NCBI GenBank assembly: GCA_043728315.1
Contig: JAYTMT010000036.1
Location: forward strand, 1 to 5,059
Length of the DNA: 5,059 bases
Origin: JAAFIP01 sp043728315
GTDB taxonomy: Bacteria; Pseudomonadota; Gammaproteobacteria; Burkholderiales; Burkholderiaceae_C
Direction of reading: 5' to 3'
Shown: piece by piece, positions 1 through 4,991 of the stretch
Layout: each line of letters opens with the position of its first letter
How positions within the stretch are numbered: the stretch's first letter is position 1
Notes under the pieces: model-generated
The model's database searches: none
What the model was told of the DNA's origin: nothing
What the model saw: only the letters and a program-made list of their open reading frames with translations
Made by a program: the position numbers and the translations under genes

Positions 1-258
1 CTGGCCTTGGTGGACAAAGGCATACGTGTGAATGCCGTAGCGCCGGGTACGATAGCTACAGAATTAGCAGCAAAAGCGGTGCTCACCAGCGAAGAGGCCA
101 AAGCCCGCATCATGAGCCGCACGCCTATGCGGCGACTGGGCACACCTGCTGAGGTGGCTGATGTGGTGGCGTTTTTAGCCTCCGATGCGGCCAGCTACAT
201 CACGGGCGAGATCATCACCGTGGACGGTGGGCGCATGGCGCTAAATTACACAGTGTAG
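1..258 (+). CDS. Short-chain dehydrogenase/reductase (SDR), C-terminal part, 5' end outside the window
   Basis: The frame is open from the first base (reading LALVDKGIRVNAVAPGT) to a TAG at 256-258, so only the last 85 residues are present and the true start lies to the left. The fragment shows two SDR hallmarks: the RVNAVAPG segment that follows the catalytic Tyr-x-x-x-Lys helix and contacts the nicotinamide end of the cofactor, and the C-terminal ITGEIITVDGG strand and loop. Between them lies the usual RLGTPAEVADVVAFLASD helix region. Classical SDRs are about 250 residue NAD(P)H-dependent cytosolic oxidoreductases acting on alcohols, sugars or 3-oxoacyl thioesters. The Rossmann nucleotide-binding motif and the catalytic Ser/Tyr/Lys are not in the window, so cofactor and substrate cannot be judged. 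The short tail ending LNYTV is complete. It runs towards the transglutaminase-like gene with a 26-base gap. Family assignment is secure; specific function is unknown. Confidence 0.93.
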   Translation: MALVDKGIRVNAVAPGTIATELAAKAVLTSEEAKARIMSRTPMRRLGTPAEVADVVAFLASDAASYITGEIITVDGGRMALNYTV

Positions 259-284
259 AGCCCAGCGCACAGGCGTGATTACAC

Positions 285-1052
285 CTAGCCGCCCTTGCGA
301 ATCTGCGCCACTTTGCGATTCACCAGCTGCGCCCCTAGCATCCATTTGACACGCACGCCAAAGGTGTGGCGCAGCGCTGCGTGTTCTTCGTCGGCGTAGA
401 AGCTTTGCACATCATCGTCCACGCCCCAGTCCACCACGGGCAGGCTGTCTGGGTCGGCGGGGGTGCATTGACCGCGTGCATCGTCGGTGGCATCCCAGTG
501 GGTATCACCCTGCAAATGCACGCCGTAGCCCAGCTGCAAGCCTTGCGCACGCAACTTGGCGCGTGCGGCATTGCCAAATTCGGTGTCCACCACATAGGTG
601 TCTACTTGCAGCCATTGGTTGGCAATGTAGACCTCGCCAATCGCATGGGTCATGGTGGCGCTGCCTGTATCGATCAAGCCATTTAAAAAGCGGGTGGGCA
701 GGGTGACAAAGCGCAGCCTTGCCGCCAAGCCTGCGGCGCGCAAGAGCGCCACAAACAAGATGCCTTTGGTGTGGCAATCGCCATGGCCTATGCCAATCAC
801 ATCAGAAGCAGCCAGATTGCGAAAATCGGCCACACAGCCAAAAGGCATGCGCTGCACATAATCGTGGATAGCGATTGCCCGTTGGCGTTCGCTGGCGTGC
901 AGTTGCGTGAGGCGCTGAGAGAGGATGCGCAGCTTAGATGTTTCAATATCCAACTGCTGTGTGGGCTGGCTCCAGCGCGCAAGCACATTGCCGCGCACAC
1001 TGGTTTGGCCGGGGCTGTGAGAGGGCAGAAAAGTCTGAGAATCGCGGAGCAT
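285..1052 (-). CDS. Transglutaminase-like domain protein (papain-like fold), function unknown
   Basis: The gene encodes a 255-residue protein. Residues about 50-155 look like a transglutaminase-like core: a helix (RAIAIHDYVQRMPFG), then GHGDCHTKGILFVALLRAAGLAARLRFV with the expected nucleophile Cys93, then THAIGEVYI with His136, and WLQVDTYVVD with Asp151. All three positions of the family's Cys-His-Asp triad are therefore present, so an active hydrolase (peptidase or amidase type) is plausible; bacterial members are more often proteases than cross-linkers. No signal peptide or membrane helix is visible, so it is probably cytoplasmic. A tail of about 100 residues, rich in Asp, Trp and Tyr (around WDATDD and VDWGVDDDVQSFYADEEH), follows the core and is not recognised. 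The ATG at 1052 is the only reasonable start because an in-frame stop lies four codons upstream; no clear Shine-Dalgarno sequence precedes it. It is convergent with the SDR gene and divergent from gloA. The substrate cannot be inferred. Confidence 0.85.
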   Translation of the reverse strand: MLRDSQTFLPSHSPGQTSVRGNVLARWSQPTQQLDIETSKLRILSQRLTQLHASERQRAIAIHDYVQRMPFGCVADFRNLAASDVIGIGHGDCHTKGILFVALLRAAGLAARLRFVTLPTRFLNGLIDTGSATMTHAIGEVYIANQWLQVDTYVVDTEFGNAARAKLRAQGLQLGYGVHLQGDTHWDATDDARGQCTPADPDSLPVVDWGVDDDVQSFYADEEHAALRHTFGVRVKWMLGAQLVNRKVAQIRKGG

Positions 1053-1100
1053 GGGTGCACTTTATGCTGTTGTCAGGCTTAAAAATTCGTTTTGAGGCTG

Positions 1101-1129
1101 TTTATTCGAGTACGCGTGTTTTTTGTCAC
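1101..1129 (-). promoter_or_regulatory. Candidate sigma-70 promoter for the transglutaminase-like gene
   Basis: On the minus strand GTGACA (5 of 6 to TTGACA; 1129-1124) is followed after exactly 17 bases by AATAAA (4 of 6 to TATAAT; 1106-1101). Transcription would start near 1095, leaving a leader of roughly 40 bases before the ATG at 1052. The spacing is ideal, but the -10 match is moderate and AT-rich DNA gives such matches by chance. Confidence 0.35.
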
Positions 1130-1294
1130 ACCGAAGACCCTTGTTTAGCCCTTGATACAACAGATTTTACCCAAACTATGCAATACTTACTTGAATTATT
1201 TGGACAAAAACTCTTTTCATGCTTGACGATACTTTAGACCAATGGAATGCGCAAGGAAAACTGTATGCCCACGCCACCACCACCTGCCTTGTAT

Positions 1295-1324
1295 TTGCGA
1301 TGAAACCGTATTTTTTAATAAAAT
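1295..1324 (+). promoter_or_regulatory. Candidate sigma-70 promoter for gloA
   Basis: TTGCGA (4 of 6 to TTGACA; 1295-1300) is followed after 18 bases by TAAAAT (5 of 6 to TATAAT; 1319-1324). This would give a leader of about 65 bases before gloA. A second TATATT at 1375-1380 has no good -35 partner and would start transcription on top of the ribosome binding site, so it is less likely. This is motif matching only. Confidence 0.35.
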
Positions 1325-1385
1325 TATGGCCAATGTCAGCGTGATATGGTCATAGTTCGCTATTTTTTTAATAGTATATTGCCTT

Positions 1386-1391
1386 AAGGAG
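1386..1391 (+). promoter_or_regulatory. Ribosome binding site of gloA
   Basis: AAGGAG is a strong Shine-Dalgarno sequence placed five bases before the ATG at 1397. It fixes the gloA start and is the only textbook ribosome binding site in the window. Confidence 0.85.
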
Positions 1392-1396
1392 TATCC

Positions 1397-1789
1397 ATGC
1401 AATTTCTTCACACCATGCTGCGCGTTGGCAATTTGCAGCGCTCGATTGATTTTTATACCAAGGTGCTGGGCATGACCTTGCTGCGCACCACCGACAGGCC
1501 TGAGCAAAAATATTCGCTGGCCTTTGTGGGCTATGGCAACAACCCCGAGCATGCCGAAATTGAGCTGACCTACAACTACGGTGTGGATACCTACGAACTG
1601 GGCACAGCCTTTGGACACTTGGCGCTCGGCGTGCCAGATGCCTATGCCGCCTGCGAGAAAATCCGTGCCGCTGGTGGTGCGGTGACGCGCGAGGCAGGGC
1701 CTGTGAAGGGCGGCAATACCGTGATTGCGTTTGTGACTGATCCTGATGGGTACAAGATTGAGTTGATTGAGCGGCAGACAAAGCGCTAA
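1397..1789 (+). CDS. gloA: Lactoylglutathione lyase (glyoxalase I), nickel/cobalt-type
   Basis: GloA isomerises the hemithioacetal of methylglyoxal and glutathione to S-lactoylglutathione, the first step of the glyoxalase detoxification pathway in the cytosol; glyoxalase II then releases D-lactate. The 130-residue product follows E. coli GloA (135 residues) nearly colinearly, beginning LHTMLRVGNLQRSIDFYTKVLGM and ending DPDGYKIELIE. The four metal ligands fall at the same numbers as in the E. coli enzyme: His5, Glu56, His74 and Glu122. The two vicinal oxygen chelate half-modules are residues about 1-60 and 70-125. The short form, without the insertions of the zinc enzymes, fits the Ni/Co-dependent class. 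The start is set by a strong AAGGAG. The gene stands alone and is convergent with eda (69-base gap). Methylglyoxal arises from triose phosphates, so its place beside an Entner-Doudoroff operon is reasonable, but co-regulation is not shown. No HexR-like site is visible in front of it. Confidence 0.97.
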   Translation: MQFLHTMLRVGNLQRSIDFYTKVLGMTLLRTTDRPEQKYSLAFVGYGNNPEHAEIELTYNYGVDTYELGTAFGHLALGVPDAYAACEKIRAAGGAVTREAGPVKGGNTVIAFVTDPDGYKIELIERQTKR

Positions 1790-1858
1790 AAGTCCCACAA
1801 CGCTTCGCACCACTATGCACTTGAGTGAGCAAAGTACGACGTAGAAAAACAGCAAGCT

Positions 1859-2506
1859 TTACTTCGTGTGCAGCGTCTTCGCTTGCGCTGCTAAAGCAGT
1901 AATCCGTGCCCAATCGCCAGACGCCATGGCATCAAGGGGCGTGAGCCACGAGCCGCCTACGCAGACTACGTTAGGCAGCGCCAAAAACTCTGTGGCATTG
2001 GCCACGCTCACGCCGCCTGTGGGACAAAACTTTACATCAAAAAACGGCCCGCCCCATGCCTTGAGCATGGCAGAACCTCCTGCTTGCATGGCGGGGAAAA
2101 ACTTGAGTTGGGTATAGCCATCTTCAGCGGCCATCATGATCTCACTGCCCGTGGCCACGCCCGGCAGCAAGGCCATGCCGTGGTCGCTACAGGCCTGCCC
2201 CACGGCGCGGGTGTAGCCGGGGCTCACGGCGAACTGCGCCCCTGCTTGCGCTGCTGCCAGTGCGTCAGCAGGGCTGCGCACCGTGCCAGCGCCCACCACG
2301 GCTTGCGGCACTTCAGCGCGGATGCGGCGCATGCATTCGAGCGCCACGGGAGTGCGCAGGGTGATCTCTAGCATACGGATACCACCAGCCACCAAGGCAC
2401 GCGCCATAGGCGCAGCGTGCTCCACATGGTGTAGCACGATAACGGGTATGACGGCTGCGTCTTGCATGACTTGCAAGGCAGTGAAGGGCGTAGTGTTGGT
2501 ATTCAT
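1859..2506 (-). CDS. eda: KDPG aldolase (2-dehydro-3-deoxy-phosphogluconate aldolase)
   Basis: Eda cleaves 2-keto-3-deoxy-6-phosphogluconate into pyruvate and glyceraldehyde-3-phosphate, the last specific step of the Entner-Doudoroff pathway; many homologues also act on 4-hydroxy-2-oxoglutarate. The 215-residue product has the usual length and the class I aldolase TIM-barrel motifs: VIPVIVLHHVEHA near the N-terminus, GGIRMLEITLRT with the catalytic Glu47 and phosphate/substrate-binding Arg51, VGAGTV (71-76), QFAVSPG (91-97), YTQLKFFPA with the Schiff-base Lys135, and FCPTGGVSVAN and VGGSWL for the phosphate. Every key residue is present, so it should be active. It is the second gene of the edd-eda operon, 52 bases after the edd stop. 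That gap contains no evident terminator or promoter, and the Shine-Dalgarno sequence before the ATG at 2506 is weak. The nearest in-frame features give no better start. Regulation is probably through the promoter in front of edd. Confidence 0.97.
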   Translation of the reverse strand: MNTNTTPFTALQVMQDAAVIPVIVLHHVEHAAPMARALVAGGIRMLEITLRTPVALECMRRIRAEVPQAVVGAGTVRSPADALAAAQAGAQFAVSPGYTRAVGQACSDHGMALLPGVATGSEIMMAAEDGYTQLKFFPAMQAGGSAMLKAWGGPFFDVKFCPTGGVSVANATEFLALPNVVCVGGSWLTPLDAMASGDWARITALAAQAKTLHTK

Positions 2507-2558
2507 AGTGGGTTAGAAAATAAAAATCATTCGGTAAATGTGAGCATGCAAAGACGCA

Positions 2559-4433
2559 TCAAAGCCAACTGCATGCGCCTTCTTCTGCGCTGAGCGCATT
2601 GCGCCGCATGCTGGCAAACAGCTCGCGCCCCATGCCTTGGCCATTGGCCGCAAGCGCTGGTTGCGGCATGGGCTCGGCACTGCGGCTCGTCCATAGTGCG
2701 CCATCCACCAATGCGCTTAAACTACCAGCCGTGGCATCAAGGCGCAGCACATCGCCATCACGCACTTTAGCCAATGCGCCGCCCGCACTGGCCTCGGGCG
2801 ACAGGTGAATGGCAGCTGGCACTTTGCCCGATGCACCGCTCATGCGGCCGTCGGTCACCAGCGCCACTTTGTAGCCTTTGTTTTGCAACACCGCCAGCGG
2901 CGGGGTGAGCTTGTGCAGCTCGGGCATGCCATTGGCCTTGGGCCCTTGAAAACGCACCACACACACCACGCCGCCATGCGCTTGGCAGGCACGCTCCAAA
3001 TCCCCCTGCGCAAAGGCAGCCAACAGCGCCTCTTGCGAGTCAAACACTAGAGCAGGCGCTTGCACGCAGTGCTGCTCGGCGGGCACGGCCGACACCTTGA
3101 TCACACCGCGCCCCAAATTGCCTTGCAAAAGCTTGAGGCCTCCGGTGGCCGAGAACGGATGAGACGCAGGGCGCAACACCGTGTCGTCGCCACTCACGCC
3201 TGTGGGCTTCCATGCAATGGCCGCATCTGCCGCATACGGAATTTGCGTGAATGCAGCCAAGCCTTCGCTGCGCACGGTATGCACATCGGCATGCATGAAA
3301 CCAGCATCCATGCATTCGCGGATGATGTAGCCCGGCCCGCCTGCCGCTTGGAATTGGTTCACATCGGCGCTGCCATTGGGGTAGACGCGCGCCAGCAGCG
3401 GGACAACATCAGACAACGCCGAAAAATCATCCCAATCAATCACCAGTCCCGCTGCACGCGCCACCGCCACCCAGTGGATCAAATGGTTGGTGGAGCCGCC
3501 TGTGGCCAACAGCGCTACCATGGCGTTGACGATGCAGCGCTCGTCCACCAAGCGGCCAATGGGCGTGAAAGCGGGCGATGCCGCCCCCGTGATGCCCAGC
3601 AGGGTGCGCACCGCCTCGCGCGTGAGGCCTTCGCGCAGACCATCGTGCGGGTGCACAAAGGCCGCGCCGGGCACATGCAAGCCCATGGCTTCTAATAGCA
3701 TTTGGTTGCTGTTGGCCGTGCCATAAAAAGTGCAGGTACCCTGCCCGTGGTAAGCGGCGGATTCGGCGGCCAAGAGCTCGGCGCGCCCCACCAAGCCTTG
3801 CGCGGCGCGCTCGCGCACGGCAGCTTTGTCTTTGTTGGGTAGCCCGCTGCCCATGGGGCCAGCGGGTACAAACACCACGGGCAAATGCCCAAAATGCAGC
3901 GCGCCAATCAAAAGCCCAGGCACGATTTTGTCGCACACACCCAGCATCAGCGCCGCGTCAAACACATCGTGGCTCAGGCTAACCGCGGTTGCCATGGCAA
4001 TCGCGTCGCGGCTAAATAGGCTCAGCTCCATGCCGGCAGTTCCCTGCGTCACGCCGTCGCACATGGCGGGCACGCCGCCTGCCACTTGCGCCGTAGCGCC
4101 GTGCAGGCGCGCTTCATGTTTGATCACATCAGGGTAATGCTGGTAAGGCGCGTGCGCAGACAGCATGTCGTTGTAGGCGTTGATGATGCCGATGTTGGGC
4201 GCTTTGGGGGCGTGAATGGGTATGCTGACAGCCCGCGAGTTGGCCACCGCTTTGTCGCCCTCAGGCATGCCCGCAAAGGCGTGCGCCACATTGGCGCAGC
4301 CCAAGCGCGCTGCGCCGGGCGGGCGCGCCGCCATGGCTTCAATCTGCGCCAAATACGCGCTGCGGCTGCTGGCACTGCGCCTGGCAATGCGTTGAGTGAC
4401 TTGCGCCACTATGGGGTGTAGCGGATGGGGCAT
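2559..4433 (-). CDS. edd: Phosphogluconate dehydratase, [4Fe-4S] enzyme of the Entner-Doudoroff pathway
   Basis: Edd removes water from 6-phosphogluconate to give KDPG, the substrate of the adjacent eda. The 624-residue protein is slightly longer than E. coli Edd (603) and has the whole ILVD/EDD family pattern: NAYNDMLSAH (85-94), MCDGVTQG with Cys125, GVCDKIVPGL with Cys167 (family signature 1), GTCTFYGTANSNQ with Cys234, ATGGSTNH (310-317), WDDFSALSDVVP, GNLGRGVIKVSAV (438-450), GPKANGMPELHKLTPPL and VTDGRMSGASGKVPAAIH (526-543, signature 2). The three cysteines are the likely iron-sulfur ligands, so oxygen sensitivity is expected from the family. The frame extends upstream to an ATG at 4475, but I chose 4433: it begins at the conserved N-terminal region, a weak AAAGAG lies ten bases before it, and the 14-residue extension would be encoded by AT-rich DNA containing the HexR-like operator. 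First gene of the edd-eda operon. No truncation is seen. Confidence 0.97.
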   Translation of the reverse strand: MPHPLHPIVAQVTQRIARRSASSRSAYLAQIEAMAARPPGAARLGCANVAHAFAGMPEGDKAVANSRAVSIPIHAPKAPNIGIINAYNDMLSAHAPYQHYPDVIKHEARLHGATAQVAGGVPAMCDGVTQGTAGMELSLFSRDAIAMATAVSLSHDVFDAALMLGVCDKIVPGLLIGALHFGHLPVVFVPAGPMGSGLPNKDKAAVRERAAQGLVGRAELLAAESAAYHGQGTCTFYGTANSNQMLLEAMGLHVPGAAFVHPHDGLREGLTREAVRTLLGITGAASPAFTPIGRLVDERCIVNAMVALLATGGSTNHLIHWVAVARAAGLVIDWDDFSALSDVVPLLARVYPNGSADVNQFQAAGGPGYIIRECMDAGFMHADVHTVRSEGLAAFTQIPYAADAAIAWKPTGVSGDDTVLRPASHPFSATGGLKLLQGNLGRGVIKVSAVPAEQHCVQAPALVFDSQEALLAAFAQGDLERACQAHGGVVCVVRFQGPKANGMPELHKLTPPLAVLQNKGYKVALVTDGRMSGASGKVPAAIHLSPEASAGGALAKVRDGDVLRLDATAGSLSALVDGALWTSRSAEPMPQPALAANGQGMGRELFASMRRNALSAEEGACSWL

Positions 4434-4446
4434 GGTTACAGCACTC

Positions 4447-4495
4447 TTTAAAATTAGTAATTTAATTACATGCAATGGTACTATGAATAGCCCAA
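4447..4495 (-). promoter_or_regulatory. Probable edd-eda promoter region, exact boxes uncertain
   Basis: Two readings are possible on the minus strand. TTGCAT (4475-4470) followed after 17 bases by TTTAAA (4452-4447) has ideal spacing but would leave only a few bases of leader. TTGGGC (4495-4490) followed after 19 bases by TGTAAT (4470-4465, 5 of 6) leaves a leader of about 25 bases that includes the weak ribosome binding site, but its spacer is long. In either case the HexR-like palindrome overlaps the core promoter, which is the geometry of a repressor. Confidence 0.45.
4456..4470 (-). promoter_or_regulatory. Putative HexR operator upstream of edd
   Basis: Read on the minus strand the site is TGTAATTAAATTACT. 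It is palindromic over its inner 13 bases except for the central base and matches the reported proteobacterial HexR consensus TGTARTWWWAYTACA at 14 of 15 positions, failing only at the last base. HexR is an RpiR-type regulator with a sugar-phosphate-binding SIS domain; in Pseudomonas it represses Entner-Doudoroff genes and is released by KDPG. Here the site lies 22 bases before the edd ATG, in the promoter, so substrate-driven induction of edd-eda is the simple inference. No hexR gene is in the window, so the regulator must be encoded elsewhere. Confidence 0.72.
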
Positions 4496-4600
4496 ATCCG
4501 CCAAGTGGCTAGTTACGAACTGGTTACCAAACCGTGCCTGCGAAGGTGTCGGTGCGCATGGTGGGCCTATCTTGCACACGGCCAGCCTTGCGCGCCTGAT

Positions 4601-4655
4601 CAGCGTTTTGGCTACCTCTGCGTTTTACGCGCCCGAGCAGCGTGTTGGCTATCTC
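4601..4655 (+). repeat. Imperfect 18-bp direct repeat
   Basis: CAGCGTTTTGGCTACCTC at 4601-4618 recurs as CAGCGTGTTGGCTATCTC at 4638-4655, with 16 of 18 bases equal and a period of 37 bases. The second copy forms most of the left arm of the large hairpin; the right arm at 4692-4719 is therefore also an inverted, less exact partner of the first copy. This suggests internal duplication within the repeat element. Confidence 0.7.
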
Positions 4656-4719
4656 GACGCGCCCTCATACGGGAGTACCCGAAATCGGTCGGTCGGGATA
4701 GCCAACACGCTGCTCGGGC
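4631..4719. repeat. 28-bp inverted repeat with 33-base loop
   Basis: The arms 4631-4658 (starting GCCCGAGCAGCG) and 4692-4719 (ending CGCTGCTCGGGC) are complementary at 27 of 28 positions. The 33-base loop contains a smaller hairpin, CGGG-AGTA-CCCG, at 4670-4681. A stem this long would be very stable as RNA or as an extruded cruciform. No T-run follows it on either strand, so it is not a standard intrinsic terminator. The bases do not fit the GTTRRRY/RYYYAAC core sites of integron attC sites. Confidence 0.9.
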
Positions 4720-4766
4720 TATGCTCGCTGTGAGGTTTTAATACCGCAGGCACGTCACTCTTAGAA

Positions 4767-4792
4767 TGCTACGAACTATATAAAACGTAGCA
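4767..4792. promoter_or_regulatory. 7-12-7 palindrome over a TATA-rich stretch, possible operator
   Basis: TGCTACG (4767-4773) and CGTAGCA (4786-4792) form a perfect inverted repeat around the 12 bases AACTATATAAAA. The centre contains TATAAA, a candidate -10 element, but I see no good -35 box at proper spacing on either strand. The shape suits a dimeric repressor site or a short hairpin. The left arm overlaps one copy of the TACGAACT direct repeat, so it may simply belong to the edge of the repeat element. Confidence 0.4.
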
Positions 4793-4824
4793 CACTATGA
4801 CTATATGACGCTGACATCGCCATT

Positions 4825-4840
4825 ATTTTTCATGAAAAAT
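4825..4840. repeat. Perfect 16-bp palindrome
   Basis: ATTTTTCATGAAAAAT is identical to its own reverse complement. It lies in an AT-rich stretch 33 bases from the 4767-4792 palindrome and far from any recognised gene. It may be a protein-binding site for a dimeric regulator or a chance product of A/T runs; no known operator consensus is recognised. Confidence 0.55.
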
Positions 4841-4915
4841 GCAAATCTGAGCGTGAAACAGCGCGCCAGCATGCTGTTGACCCGGAGGCAGAGCAGTTTT
4901 CCCGCCAACCCAAGC

Positions 4916-4988
4916 AACCACCTCGCCCTGCGGCTAAGCGAGTGCTGCGCCAATGCGCAAACAATCAGGGCGCTGGGCTGGTTTTTTT
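4916..4988 (+). terminator. Candidate intrinsic terminator, rightward, with T7 tract
   Basis: A branched stem can be drawn: AACCA (4916-4920) with TGGTT (4979-4983), and CGCCCTG (4924-4930) with CAGGGCG (4966-4972). Inside these is a small hairpin TGCGC-CAAT-GCGCA (4946-4959). A run of seven T residues occupies 4982-4988. The stem is interrupted, and the outer pairing uses the first T residues, so this is weaker than a textbook terminator. If real it would end a rightward transcript begun between about 4760 and 4900, for which no gene is visible, leaving a small RNA as a possibility. Confidence 0.35.
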
Positions 4989-4991
4989 GAG

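Larger units (their letters stand above)
1053..1396. other. AT-rich intergenic region between divergent genes
   Basis: This 344-base gap separates the transglutaminase-like gene (leftward) from gloA (rightward) and is clearly richer in A and T than the surrounding genes, as expected for a two-way promoter region. It holds a candidate leftward promoter (1101-1129), a candidate rightward promoter (1295-1324) and the gloA ribosome binding site. A 41-codon ATG frame at 1219-1344 has no Shine-Dalgarno sequence and no recognisable protein content, so I do not call it a gene. I see no RNA gene and no strong hairpin here. Confidence 0.7.
4514..4777. repeat. MITE-like or dispersed intergenic repeat element
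   Basis: CGTGCCTGCG at 4533-4542 and its exact reverse complement CGCAGGCACG at 4745-4754 bracket a 222-base segment as 10-bp perfect inverted ends. Outside them the 8-mer TACGAACT occurs as a direct repeat at 4514-4521 and 4770-4777, resembling a target-site duplication but not directly abutting the inverted ends (11 and 15 bases intervene). Inside is a large near-perfect hairpin (4631-4719). No transposase is encoded, so if mobile it would be non-autonomous. The composition is more GC-rich than the DNA on both sides. Copy number in the genome cannot be known from one window. It could instead be a fixed structured intergenic repeat. Confidence 0.5.

Noticed and set aside
1219..1344. 41-codon ATG frame in the gap before gloA
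   Set aside because: No Shine-Dalgarno sequence, no recognisable motif, and it overlaps the candidate gloA promoter.
1217..1855. 212-codon minus-strand frame opposite gloA
   Set aside because: It is the antisense shadow of gloA, which has exact family motifs and a strong ribosome binding site; the antisense product resembles no protein family.
1790..1858. Shared terminator between the convergent gloA and eda genes
   Set aside because: Only a 4-bp CACT/AGTG stem is visible and there is no adequate T-tract on either strand.
3060..3695. 211-codon plus-strand frame across edd
   Set aside because: Antisense shadow of the well-supported edd gene in GC-rich DNA; rich in His, Arg and Cys as shadows often are.
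4631..4719. Integron attC site
   Set aside because: The GTTGGCT/AGCCAAC words have the wrong order and wrong purine pattern for attC core sites, and no cassette or integrase is nearby.
4491..4733. 80-codon open frame without ATG (contains VGYLDAPSYGSTR)
   Set aside because: It reads somewhat like protein, but has no start codon or ribosome binding site and spans the long hairpin, so it is better explained as a repeat element.
4805..4990. 61-codon ATG frame
   Set aside because: No ribosome binding site or family resemblance, and it ends inside the T-tract of the candidate terminator.
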